A DNA stretch of 64,000 nucleotides. Source: Nothopassalora personata. Taxonomy: Eukaryota > Ascomycota > Dothideomycetes > Mycosphaerellales > Mycosphaerellaceae. A program made the translations under genes and the position numbers. This document shows positions 46,118 through 57,835 of the stretch, piece after piece (within the stretch, counting starts at the first letter, position 1; each line of letters opens with the position of its first letter). The DNA lies in the NCBI GenBank assembly GCA_033816765.1, contig CM066295.1, forward strand, positions 806,001-870,000. The letters are read 5' to 3'. The notes below the pieces were generated by a model that had not been told where the DNA came from, searched no databases, and saw nothing but the letters and a program-made list of their open reading frames with translations.

Positions 46118-49100
46118 CTAGGTGGTTCACTAATAAGGCACGTTTTAGGAGGGCGTTCTTATTAGAGTTCTTAAGGTTTAACGCCTACTCGATGTTAGGG
46201 AGTCGGGAATATCTTAAGGAGATTATTAGGGCGCAGTAAGGTAAGAGGCCTAAAGAATAAGATATAAAGGAATTTATCCGCCTATTTGTATCCTTAAGTG
46301 ATCTAATTAAACCTAAGGATTTGGATAATAGCTCCCGGAGTCGCCTTCTCCTTTAGGGATTACTAGAGGCAGTCGCGAAAGCGGTCTATAAGGCTTACGG
46401 GCTTTACCTAAAGTAACCTAAGAAGTTTAGGAACTTTTAGAGGATTCTCAATAAAGCTACTAGCATCGCAGATAGTAAGGAGGGATAGAAAGCTATGTAT
46501 ATAGATTTCCCTCTTACTTTACCTTAGCTATACCGCTTAGTCGTGAAGTAAATGCCGCGCCTTAAGCCTAAGATTAACACGCTTAAGAAGGCCACTTCTA
46601 GGACTGTTATTAATAATAACCTCATCTAGAAGGTAGCTAAAATGAGCATACGTGCATACTAGCGCGGTCGCGTCGCGGACGCGGGTACCTTCTACCCGAG
46701 CGAGAATTAACGCTCTATATAACCGGAAAGGCACGACCTAGATACTAAACTGTAGGTTTACGTAATGTAGCGTCCCCTATCGTAGAATCGCGAACAGTCT
46801 AAAGCGATAGATAGTTATTACTATAACTGTAGCAGTTCGAAGCACTAGGCTAGCAATTGTAGGGCGATAAGGTCCTTAATATCCCGGGGCTACGTATACC
46901 TCGCCCCGAATAACTAGTAGTATCTAGGGAAAGAAGGCGATCTACGTCCTACTAAGTTTAACTTTCGGAGGGACTATAGTAAACCGAAACTACTCTATAT
47001 GCTCCCTCTACTCGAAGAACATTATAGACCGATCGAGTTTAATAACTAGTATAAGATTCCCGTACTACGTAAGTAATAGATAGGTAGGGATTATACTAGG
47101 GTAACTAAGGTCACGCCTCCTAATTATTCTAAGCCCCCTCCTAACTTTAGGCATTTAATAGAGTATAGCCCTTAGGACGCACGGTCTAGCTAAACGGAGA
47201 AGGCTACTAGGACATATTAGGTCTTATTCGGAGAAAGTGAAGCGGAGTAGGCGATCGACTTAGGCGAGCTTAACGAGGTATCTACCTATCCTATATAGTC
47301 TAACAAATTGAAAGGGAAAGCACCCGTAGGCATTCTAAAGAATCCGCACCCGAGGACCCGGTCCTTAGCCTAGGATCTACGAGCCCGAGCTAAGGCTACT
47401 AAGAAAGTTCGCCTACAATTAGAATAGGAGATCCGGTAAGCTAAGATTAACTAGCAGGAGGTTAAAATGATTAACGAAGTTAGTGCTTAAATAAGCGAAA
47501 CTTAATCGTTAGCCGAATCCGGAGTAACCCTAGGAAGGGGAAATAATGCCTAAGTAAATAGACTAGGGAACGATACTAATAAAGGACTGCCTAAGGATAT
47601 ACCTATTAGTCCCGTGAACGCCCCCTTCGCATAAAGGAAGCGTATATAGAATACTAAGACTATAAGGATTAATAACTACGTTTGACAATATAGTTTAGCT
47701 AGTAATAGCCCGGTTATAAAGGAAGAGGGTATTATCTACTAGATTAATTAGATCCTCTAGATAACGTTTCCTAATGTAAACGCCTAAGATTAGTTTCGAT
47801 ATAGTTGCTAGTTCGAGGCTACCCTCTTCGGTCGCGTTACTAATACCCCCGCTCTTTAGGAGAAGCTCGCTATAGTACGACGTCTTATAGGAAAGGACCC
47901 TAAGGTTCGTACTAGACAAGTAGTTACCTATAAAGATAAACCTAAGTATAATAAGGAGGTCTTCCGCGAAGATAGTTAGGCCTAGTATGTCGGAGTGTAT
48001 TTAACTATGCTTTACTCTAAAGGAGCGGTCCCTACTGCTAAGCTCTATAAGGACGTTAAGAAAATCGAGCTCTCTAGTATCCTTAATAACTTTACTATAG
48101 TCCCTAGTCCTTAGGTAGTAGCGGAGTTCGGGATAAACAAGAACTAGATTAGGTACCTAATTAACGAGGGTTCCGAGGTGAATATTATCGGCTAGAGGAA
48201 CGCTTATAGATTTAGGTTACCGGTAATGTCGAGTGCTTAGCTTACCTTTCGAGGTGCTAGAGGGCGGGCCTAGTTTAAAGGTATTGTAGGCAATTTGGAT
48301 GTTTAGGTATTTAGGGTTCACTACTAAATAGACATGTTCATCTCCTCGGATCTAAACTTACTAATAATCCTAGGACGTCCGTAGGCCCGTAAGGTGCGAC
48401 TTACTGCCCGTAACTGCGATAATAGTTTATAGGAGGGGACTATTACTAGCCGTAAAGGTAAAAGTGTTATGTTTACTACCCTAGTTAGCTCGGATAGGTA
48501 CAAGACCCTTTAAGAACTGTTAAAAGCGTCGGGAAATAGAAGGGTAGGTTAAGTTACGGCGCTTAACCTACCGACTTACTAAAGCCGGATTTAATAAAAT
48601 CGGTAAGGTTCTCGTACTATCTCGGAGAAACCTCGGACTTTAATTTACCGGTCCCGGGACCGGTAAATAGCTATAGTAAGGAAAACGGATACTACTACGA
48701 TACGACGTATCTATAGGAAGACACGACGTATCTATAGGAACCCGGCAAGGCTCTAACGCCTAGCAACCATTTAGCTCACTTATTAGGATTACTTAGGACT
48801 ACTAGAACAAAGGAACGAGTTATAGAAATTGGAATAGGCGCGTTCGAGGGAGATTCTATTACTAACGTTTATTTAGTTTAACGGGATTAGCCCTCCGAGA
48901 TCCTAAGGTAATCTACATTAAATGCTTAGGTACGGAAGCAATAAGTAGGCTAACATATAGCTAACATTAGGATGCCGTAGGTCTTTACGATGTATAAGCG
49001 TAAGGCGGATAAGAAGAAGCTAGTAGACGCGAGCGTTTACGAACGCCTAGAATTACGAGTTAAGGGAGATATAGAATAGAAGCGTAGGGCACTGTACCTA

Positions 49101-52100
49101 GAATCTAAGATGCCTAAAGGGCAAGGTCCGTTTAATAGGAAGTACTTAACTAAGAAATTCTTAAGTATTAAGCGAGGTAGCCGGATTACGCTAGAACGAC
49201 TTACCTTAATTAAGGTTAGCATTAAGCTATTGCTAATAGAAAGGGCCTTATTCGATAAGATGCTCTATAACCGGGAGGTAGTCCTTACTTAGGATTTTAG
49301 TTACATAAGGCAAATTAGGCACGACGTTATACTACCTTAGAAGATTAACACGGTCCCTCATAGGCCATAGTAGGCACGCCCTATCCGGTTGCACCCAAGT
49401 CTTAGGGCAATTGTTAAACGCATAATTAGAGCCCGGATTAAGAACAACATCCTAGAATACTTATAAGGGGCATATTCCAATAGCTAGTTCCTAGTCGTAA
49501 AGAAGGTTAATGCCTCTAGAAGCGATATGCTATATCGGTTAATTAACTTAGCTATGCCCCTAAATGAGGTTACTATACGCGATGCTAACATTCCACCGGA
49601 CACGGATAGCTTCTTAGAGGATTTTACCGGGTGCCGAGTCGCTTCACTTATAGACCTGTTTTTAGGTTATGATTAGATTACTTTAGATAAGTCCTACCGG
49701 GACTTAATAGCCTTTATAACCCCTCTTAGCCTAGTACGTAACACGACTCTACCTTAAGGAGCTACTAATTTAGTTACTTAGTTCGTACGTACGGTAATAA
49801 AGATTCTACTTAATTATATCTCGCATCGAGCGAAGCCGTTTCTCGATAACATTAGTATTAAGGGACTAACTAAGGACTATAGGAATGCCGAAGTAGAGCC
49901 TAGGTTAAGGAAATGGGTCGTTAAGCACATCGTTTCCCTAGATCTAGTTCTTACTAACCTAGAAAGAGCTAGTGCGGTAGTTACTAGAGGCAAATCCTAA
50001 TAGTTATACGAAAAGCTTAAGATTGTTAGGTACGTTACTAGCCCGGATAGTCGCTATCCTAACCTAAAGGTTATAGCTAAGATCCTAGATTAGCCTACGC
50101 CTACCTATATTAAGGAGGTCCGCACCTATGTAGGGCTGTATGTGTACTTCCGGATATAGATTCCCTAGTTCGTTATTATCGCTCGACCGATATTTAAGCT
50201 ACTAAAGAAGGACGCCGAGTTTACCTAGATAGAAAATGAGTAGTTCTTAAAAGAAGAGATTACTAGATATCTTATGTAGGCTCTAGCCTTAGTTACCCTC
50301 TACTACTTACCTAGTGCTAGGTCTATCTTTATCTTAGTTAATACTAGCGGTACTAGATAGGGATGTATCGTTTCTTAAGAATTAATAGACAGTACCCGAC
50401 GGCGTCACCCGGTACGGTATAAGAGCGGAATCTAGAACGCGTTAGAATCTAGATATAATGCTAGTAAGCGGGAATGCCTTAGGGTCCTTAAGGGGCTTAA
50501 GAAGATCTAGAGATATATTACTAGCGTTAATTTTGTCCTTAAGGTTAATGCTAAGACACTTGTATAGTAGCTTAACCGGCCGGCTTCGGATCTGCCGAAC
50601 TCGGCAATAGCCCGGTAGGTCGTATAGATTAGGTTATTTATGTTCGAGGTAAAGCACGTTACGGGGACTAGACACACTAGCCTAGATGTCCTATCTCGTA
50701 GGCCCTCTACACCTTAGGAACCTAGGGAAGCTAACGAAGACGAAGTTGACTAGATAATTAATAATAAGCTATTCGGGTACCCGGAGCCGGTCGACACCTA
50801 TCTAGTTAAAATCTAGAAAACACGACATCTCGGGGACTAATACTCTAAGGGCTCTTAGTAGCTTACTTAGGTTATAGAAACTAGGACCCGGCCTAATAGT
50901 GTTACCCGTGCTAAGTACCGGCGGCTAGTGAAGAAAAGCGTTAACTTCTTTGTCCGAGACTAATTACTATTCTTCTAGAAGCGCCGAGGAGTACCGTTAC
51001 AACTTATAATTAACGATAATAAGGCTTAGAAGGAGATCGTTATAGAATACTATAAAAGACACGGTTATCGCAGCGCTAAGGTCGTATATAACCTTATTTC
51101 CGATCGGTATTACTAGGACGGGTGCTTCGCTAATGTCTCTACGTAGGTTCGAAGTTATACTCCTTATAGGTTTCGCGAAGGTAACTAGCGCGCTAGTAAG
51201 CTTCACTTATCGAGCCCTTAGGTCATTAGTAAGAAGTAGTACTCGGACCCCGTCTAGGTACATAAAAATGGATACCTCCTAGTTACGCGCGAAGCACTTA
51301 GTAACTAGATCGAGGCTAGAGTAATAAGGGCACCTCCTAGCTCTAAGACGGTTACTAAGTTTCTATACGAAGATGTCTTCTATAGGCACGGCTACTATGC
51401 TAAAATTGTGCTTAATAACGCTACGGTTTATACGGCTAAGGTTAAGCGGTTGCTCGTAGGGCTTAGTGTTCGAAGGATCCGAATATTACCGTACTATCCG
51501 TAGTCGAATGCTCCGGTCGAGGCTAGATACCGTCCGATTCTTATAGCGTTAGTAAAGCTTATAAGGAACATATACCGCGGATAGGAGCAATAGGTACCCG
51601 CTATATTATAGGCTAATAGGACTACGACCTATCGTACTACTAGAATGACGCTAGCTTAGGTCCTATATAGCTATTGCACGATTCTACTAATTAAGGTTAA
51701 GCACCCAACGTAGGCGAATTACTAATAGGGATCGGTAAGAACGACTAAGGACCTACTTACTATACGTGCGCGTTAGCTCTAGGCTCGAGACCTTAGTTTA
51801 GAAGAGCTATATACTCGAAGGAAGCGACTAAGAGAACTTAGTAAGGACTACTTTAATTCTCACCGGAATGTTAACTCTATTAGTTTCTAAAAGGGCAACC
51901 TTGTTATAAGATTCGATAAGCTATATAAGGATAACTTCTTACGTAAGATCGGTTACCGATAGTAAGGTCCATATCGGGTGTCTAGTGTCTCTAGGGAGTT
52001 TAGTACCTATATTCTTAAGGAACTTAATAGTACGCTAATAAAGGGTATTTAGGCACGAGAAAACCTTAAGCCAGTTCTAGAGCTTCGCCCGGATAACATA

Positions 52101-52330
52101 GGAGTACTAGGCCTAGATAATAGGATCGATCTCGTAATAGGGGAGGGAGAAGTCGCTAATAGCGTCGCTAATAGCGAAGACAGTAGTAATTCGAACGAGA
52201 TCGAGCCTATCGCCGGCGAAGACGTACTACCTATAAGAGTTAACGAAAGGGGATCGTATCCTAAACCGGAATCTAAGAAGCTATAGGTTAGGCCTTATAA
52301 CCTTTCTATAGCCAAAATTTCACAGTTCAG
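46118..52330 (+). pseudogene. E_B gag (C-terminal part), protease, RT, RNase H and integrase
   Basis: Reading through TAG/TAA, Gag continues as KARFRRAFLLEFLRFNAYSM and ends in a CCHC knuckle near 46819-46860 (NCSSSKH, then ASNC). Protease shows NEGSEVNII near 48150 and LIILGRP near 48360. RT runs from FLVVKKVNASRSD (about 49490) through DLFLGYD to FLDN at 49839-49850. RNase H ends VKHVTGTKHTSPDVLSRR near 50700. Integrase has a Cys-rich N terminus near 51100, EDVFYRHGYYAKIVLNNATV (Asp to Asn) near 51365-51420 and YYPQSNAPVEARY near 51490. These are Ty3/gypsy blocks. No chromodomain was seen, unlike elements A and B. Confidence 0.85.
48643..48668. repeat. 26-bp palindrome between protease and RT (E_B)
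   Basis: Perfect palindrome with half-site ATTTACCGGTCCC; mirror of 42006-42031. Confidence 0.93.
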
Positions 52331-52493
52331 TAGGATCGAGGCTAAGAACTAATTAGTTAGCAATAGCGTACGGAGTTCACTTCCCTTAGGCATGTGTTAC
52401 GTATGCCCTTCAGTTTATTAAGCCGATTCGGTTATCTAGACTTCACTTTATAGGGTGTTCTTACCTTAGTTAGACCTTAGTTAGTAGAGTTAC

Positions 52494-52519
52494 ATTTACC
52501 GGTCCCGGGACCGGTAAAT
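52494..52519. repeat. 26-bp palindrome between integrase and third frame (E_B)
   Basis: Perfect palindrome with half-site ATTTACCGGTCCC; mirror of 38189-38214. It lies in the roughly 600-bp gap between the pol end and the third frame. Confidence 0.93.
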
Positions 52520-52929
52520 CGGATTACGTAATAGCGTAGCATGCCCCTACCGAATGCTCACCTAGGTGGTTACTAGTACTAGTTTTCGGTCACATGTAGG
52601 GTTATCGGACCTTTAGTGTAACCTTAATAGCACTACTCTTACTACTTATAAGACCGGTCTCGGCGCTGCTGCCTTATAACGGTTATAGGGATATACGCTA
52701 AGAGGCATACTTAAGCGTAGCTCTCTACCTACTACTTCCTCTCTTTTTCTTTAAACACCAATACTATCACTAGAGCTACTAATATATCTATCTACTACTA
52801 TACACATTAGACGGTTCTTTAGCCTCTCTCTCTTTACGACCTTAACCTTCTTTAAAGCTCCTACCCCGATACTAAGCTTTTAAAGCTTACTAATACTCTA
52901 GAGTAGCACTACGAGATAGCTAGCTCTTA

Positions 52930-55900
52930 CGATCTCACTACTAGTAAATCCCAGTTATTATAGCTTTAGCTAGTCTATCGTTACGCCCGGCTAGCTCGAG
53001 CATAGCGCTTACTAGTACTATTACTAGGCTTACCCGCCTACCTTAGACCTTGTTCGAGTCCCTTCGCCTACCGGACAACGTTAAGCATGTCCTTACTAAT
53101 ACGAACACGCCGAAGTCCGCCGCTAATGTTATGTTCCGAGAGCTTAGTCCTTAGAAGCGGGTTAAGGTGTTAAAGGACTTCTATAAGGGCTTCGAGAAGG
53201 TGTTTGAAGACTACTCCGTCTAGGTTAACCTGTTTTTCGAGGAAGTTAAGAGCGGCATAGGCAAGAGCTATTAGGCTAAATTCCTTAGTAATAAGAAGCT
53301 CGATGTCTTGTTTCCTATCGTCGGTAAGATTCGTAAGACCGGTTTAGAGATTCGTAACCGAGAGAAGACTCTTCGAGCTACGCTTACCCGCTACTAGCTA
53401 TAGTAGATAGACAATAAGATTCTTAATTGACGCGTTATCTCCGAGCTTTATAGTACTAATAGCGGGGGCCGCCAGTTTACGGCCTTTATTAATAAGTACC
53501 TAGACTATAGTAGGGCTGTTAGTAGAATTTAGAGGGTATTAATCTAGCGTATAAGGATCGGCCGTAAGGGTATAGATCGTAAGCGAATTCTAGAGCCTAG
53601 TAATCTTACCCGGTGCGATAGGGAGGCTAAAGCACGTAGCATTAATCCGTAGTCGGCTAAGAGTAGGGAGATTATTAGAAGATACCGCCTAGCCGTCTAT
53701 AAGGATAGCCTTCTATACTTTATAGAGGGTACTATTACTAAGAAGTCCGCGTCCCTAGAGGATAGTATAGATTAACCTAGACTATCTAGCTAGCAATAGC
53801 CTTAGCCACGTTAGCTACTACCGGGTAGTAAAGGTAAAGGACGTGTAAAGAGTACTACGCTAACTCTACTAGCCTCTACCTAGCCTATAGTCCTATCGAG
53901 AGGCGGTCGTAAGTCGAGTCGACTTAAGTAGCTCCGTATAGGCGAGAGCATAGGTAAGGGCATAACTGCGCCTACTTAATCCTCGCCTAACCGAACGCTA
54001 GACGGCGCACCTATACGCGAAGGCAGTCCGCTAGGTACACCGGTTAGCACCCTACGATCTACTCCGGCCCTAACTAAGAATAGTAATCCGATACTTACTA
54101 TGTTACCTTCGGCTATAATTAGGGATGTATTAGTCTTTAAGGATTAGATCCTATAAGAAGACGAGGCCCTCCGGATTAAGCGCGCTAACTACACCTATAA
54201 TAAGCGGTACTGTAGTATTAAGTTTAGAAACTCGATTAATGTAGATAGCATTAACTAGCTACCTAAGCACCGGATGGCGGGCCTTAAGATGCTCGAATAT
54301 ACTGTCTCGGACGTTCTTAAGAGGGATAGTAAGGTTAGCGCTATAATGTGCGATTAGTATGTTCGAGATTTCTACTATAAGGCCCTCTACTTCGTTACGA
54401 ATCCCGGTATTACCGCTAATATCCTATGTAAGCGCGCGCTTAAGGTCTAAGACTAGCTCTTTAAAGGTAAGAGTTTTTTAGCTATTAAGGTAAAGAATAG
54501 GTCGTAGTTTCGCCCTAATAAGCGTAGTTAGAAGACTATTAACCCGCTTAGCTGCCTCCGCGTTCGAGGTAAATTCGGTACTACGAGTAGCATCGTTACG
54601 CATGCTAACTATAACTAGATCCTTAATAAATTTAGTATCGATAAAGCTAACTAAGCCAATCTTAATAGTACCGGTACCTACATTAATAGTAACATACTAT
54701 ACTAGTATAATAACGCTAAACTAGCGCCGCGGGTTAAAACAGTTAGGGAGATAATAAGTCGAGAATTCGACGTGTACCGATAGCACCTACGAGAATTAAA
54801 TAAGGTTAGTAACGGCGGCGTCTACTAGAACATGTAGTATTCTCTAAGCTAATAGATCATGCGACAAGACCCCGGGCTATAGCTCTTATAAGTGGCTCTA
54901 CACCCTTAATACTACACTCGGTTTATCTCCTTCCCTAGGCCTACGATTTTTAGCTTTAATAGGGCTTATTAGGGGGGTAACGCGAACACTATAGTGCAGT
55001 ATACTAGGGTCGACTTAAACCTCGAAATTGAAAACTACTAGACTAGTAACCGGCTTAACATACTATACTCTCTTAACTTAGAGGGTACTAGTAGGCCGGA
55101 GTTTTTATACGATTTTCATAAGTAAGGGAATGCTAGAGAGTTTATCTAGTAGTGCCGGATTAACGACTATATAGAAGACGGCCGATTTAAGCGTTTCTTC
55201 TCGGTTGGGGTCTAGAATTACCTAAGTAAGAATAGCATTAGCTGGTTTAGAGAGAACCTAAGCGCTAGGCAAATGCGGGTAACTACTATAGGCGTTCTAA
55301 TAAGGTAGGCCGCATATAAGAAGACGCTACGTTAGATTAACCCTTACTTTATCGAGATCCGCGACGATAACTATCTTAAACTCTAGAGAAGCTAGAGTAT
55401 GCACTAGGTAATAGACCTCTATCGTGACTTTAAGACGCTAAGTGAGAGCGCTACGGGGCTTAAGTATCGACGCCTAGTACCCGGCTATCCTTTTCCTACG
55501 GCCGTACACCTTAGTAGCATTAGCCCTCTATCCGATGCCCTAGCGGGTTTAAAGTCTTAGAACGATAACAAAGTCATCCTTAATGCTAGAAGGTAGCTTA
55601 ATGCTACGGTCCGCCTAGACTCGGAGCTCTTCTATAAGAAGATACATAATTAGCGCGTCCGAGCTATGAAATTAATAGACAAGTAGCTTAGCTTAGTTAC
55701 TACTCTCGAGTAGATGTGCTTTATAAGCGAAGGGCGTAATAAGAGCTTCTTTCGTAACTACTATAGGAACTTTACTAGCTAGCCACTTAGGGACGCGTCT
55801 AGTAAGACTAGTGTTAGCCACGATAACGAGTAGGTCTAGATAAAGGAGTTATGTAAGAATGAGTGGAACTGAGTAATTAGTGCGGGTTTATAGGCTCCTA

Positions 55901-56175
55901 GTTTCTAGTTAATTTCCGGCTATAGCTATAGCCTATAGGATTCTAGTCCTAATTCTAGTTCTAATTCTAGTTCTAATGCTAGTTCTAATGCTAGTTCTAA
56001 TGCTAGTTCTAATGCTAGTTCTAATGCTAGTTCTAATGCTAGTTCTAATGCTTTGGGTATAGGTGCTTCTAGTCCTTAGATCTTACTTGTTTCTTATAGT
56101 TACTTATCTTCCCTTAACTTACTTTCTAGTTACGCGATAGACTCGTCTTTAGATTTATTAGGTTACTAGTACTAA
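52930..56175 (+). pseudogene. E_B third reading frame (~1,050 codons), unrecognised protein
   Basis: This sense-strand frame lies after integrase and before the polypurine tract, where env-like genes sit in some LTR elements. Reading TAG as lost Trp or Gln, one frame runs almost unbroken. It starts with KHVLTNTNTPKSAANVMFREL and VKVLKDFYKGFEKVFEDYS. It continues through a charged region (RKGIDRKRILEPSNLTRCD) and MAGLKMLEYTVSDVLKRDS. Later come RFISFPRPTIFSFNRA, FPTAVHLSSISPLSDALAGL and a C-terminal Ser-Asn-Ala repeat near 55946-56053. No signal peptide or membrane anchor is visible, so an envelope role is not supported. It could be a DNA-handling or regulatory protein, but I recognise no family. 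The start codon is uncertain. Confidence 0.65.
55946..56053 (+). repeat. 12-bp coding repeat in the E_B third frame
   Basis: About nine units of TTCTAATGCTAG/TTCTAATTCTAG encode Ser-Ser-Asn-Ala. E_A has about three (34743-34772). The difference of roughly 96 bp accounts for most of the length difference between the arms. Confidence 0.85.
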
Positions 56176-56537
56176 CGCTCACTTGTCTTATAAATGGCGT
56201 TCACGTTATTCGACTATCTAGCCCGCTCGATTAATGCTAACATAGCTATCCATTCCCTTACTAGTTTCGTAGTATACGTTAGTATAGTGCGACGGATGCG
56301 AGTCGCGGTTATTAACGTTATTATCACGGTCTCTATTAGAAGGATTCTTTCGATCTTTATAAACTGTCGCTAGTAGGCCCTAGGATTGCCTAACATCTTA
56401 TATGTTAAGCTAAATAGTAGGGTGAGCTACTATACTACTATAAGACTACCTTAGCTTATAGCGACTAACTGCACTACCTGTATTACCCGGGCTCACTACT
56501 TTAGAACCTAAGGATAGGTTCGTAATAGGGGAGGATA

Positions 56538-56909
56538 TATTAACGACTAATAGGTTATGTTAACCTTAGGTTTAGAGGGGGGTCCCTTAGGTCCAACTTG
56601 CCCTAATTTCATTTAGGTTTAATTGGACATTTAGGTAAGCTAGTAGGACCTAGTATAGCTATTAAGATATATACTACGTAGCTAAGTATTGTAAGCGTAG
56701 CATTAAGGTAACAATTTAATTCATACCTCTCGAGTAGAGGGCATAGGGGTTTAGGGTCCGCTAATCTTCTTATTTATCTAGCTACTACGCTACTCGTCAC
56801 GTGACCTAATTTCCCGGTCCCGGGACCGGTAAATACCCCTGCTTACGTAAGCACCGCTCTATACTACTACAACTCGGATAGGCCTACATAGGGTAGTTAG
56901 TAGACATTA
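56538..56909 (+). repeat. 3' LTR of E_B
   Basis: The 372-bp partner of 32749-33120, preceded by a purine tract (AATAGGGGAGGATA, 56524-56537) and followed by the duplication CTAG. Its palindrome copy is at 56809-56834. Confidence 0.9.
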
Positions 56910-57059
56910 CTAGTAATATAATGCGTGTTATAATAGATAATTTTACTAAAATAACTAATTTTATTAGGGTAGCCGACACCTACTTTATAGGTATATAGAG
57001 ACTACTATAGTAAGTACTTTAGCGTATCGCTAAGAAGCTAGACACGATAGAAGTAGCTA

Positions 57060-57300
57060 TGTCTTAGGTTATCTCACGCATTAATCAAGACCTACGTATA
57101 CTACTACGAAGAGGACTACCTACTATACTTACTACCCGTAAGTAAGGTCGTCTTATTAATAGAGTAACTACTAATACTAACTATAGGTAGCTTTAGCTTA
57201 ACTAGATTATAGGAGAGAAGGACCTATCCTTCTACATCCGTACGCTACGATATATTAATATACCGGGTTAGATAAAGGATCTACCCTAGTAGGGGTTAGT
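57060..57300 (+). pseudogene. Fragment of a Tc1/mariner-like transposase N terminus
   Basis: A RIPped plus-strand frame reads LRRRGLPTILTTRK, GRLINRVTTNTNYR and GEKDLSFYIRTLRYINIPG. This resembles the helix-turn-helix DNA-binding part of Tc1/mariner transposases (RGRPPKLT...RRLIRLV...TIRRAL). No DDE catalytic region follows, so it is at best a fragment. The remaining DNA from 56914 to 57830 shows nothing else recognisable. Confidence 0.4.
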
Positions 57301-57835
57301 ATAATTATTGCCTAACCCTATAGTTTAGAGGGAGCGAACTAGCTGTAAAATCTAGATAGCGGAGTTTACGGCGTTCGGTAAGACTTTAATGCCTCACTTA
57401 CTTTGTTTAGCTCGTTCGAGTACGTAGAAAGTTACGTAAAGTCTATAGGTAGCTTACGGTTCGTCTAGAGGCAGCTCCAATTCTTAGTTATGATTTAAAA
57501 TTTAATTAGCCCTCTATATAGCAATCTAAAAAGCGCTTGCCCGTCCGGCGACGGCTAATAGCATCTATGTTTCCTATAGCTAAGGTAAACTTAGGAGAGG
57601 CCTATAGGGGCCTATAGTAAGAGCGCCTATACGCTAACGACGGGAGGGAAGGGAGGATCTCGTAGGAGGACCTAATGTAGTAGAGGGCTAGGGGGTGGGT
57701 ATGCCCCATTTAATAGCGATTAATTAATTAGTTAGAATGTAAGCTACCTATAGACGAAATCGTAAGCTACCCTATAGCCTACCTATAGAGTTTTCGGACA
57801 GTTTAACGTATACGACTTCTATACTTATCTAAGCC

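Larger units (their letters stand above)
32749..56909 (+). mobile_element. Large Ty3/gypsy element E_B, split by its relative E_A
   Basis: The outer LTRs, 32749-33120 and 56538-56909, are both 372 bp and in the same orientation. They share a one-unit variant of an internal 22-bp repeat. The 4-bp duplication CTAG flanks the whole (32745-32748, 56910-56913). The 5' leader and the first part of gag are at 33121-33863. E_A then interrupts (33864-46113). Gag resumes at 46114, followed by protease, RT, RNase H, integrase, an extra frame and a polypurine tract (56524-56537). Without E_A the element is about 11.9 kb, long for a fungal gypsy element. It is RIPped throughout. Confidence 0.92.

Noticed and set aside
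46537..47919. Mirror-image small frames shared by both arms (e.g. 43940-44137 and 46537-46734)
   Set aside because: These antisense stretches stay open because TAG stops fall on the coding strand; they duplicate by the inverted-repeat layout.
52930..56175. Tyrosine-recombinase (Starship captain or Crypton) or envelope protein
   Set aside because: No recombinase catalytic pattern, signal peptide or membrane anchor could be read in the reconstructed frame.
34258..56537. Long palindrome as an assembly artefact
   Set aside because: The arms differ at many scattered transitions and in repeat number (12-bp units), and both insertion junctions have clean target duplications. An artefact would give identical arms.
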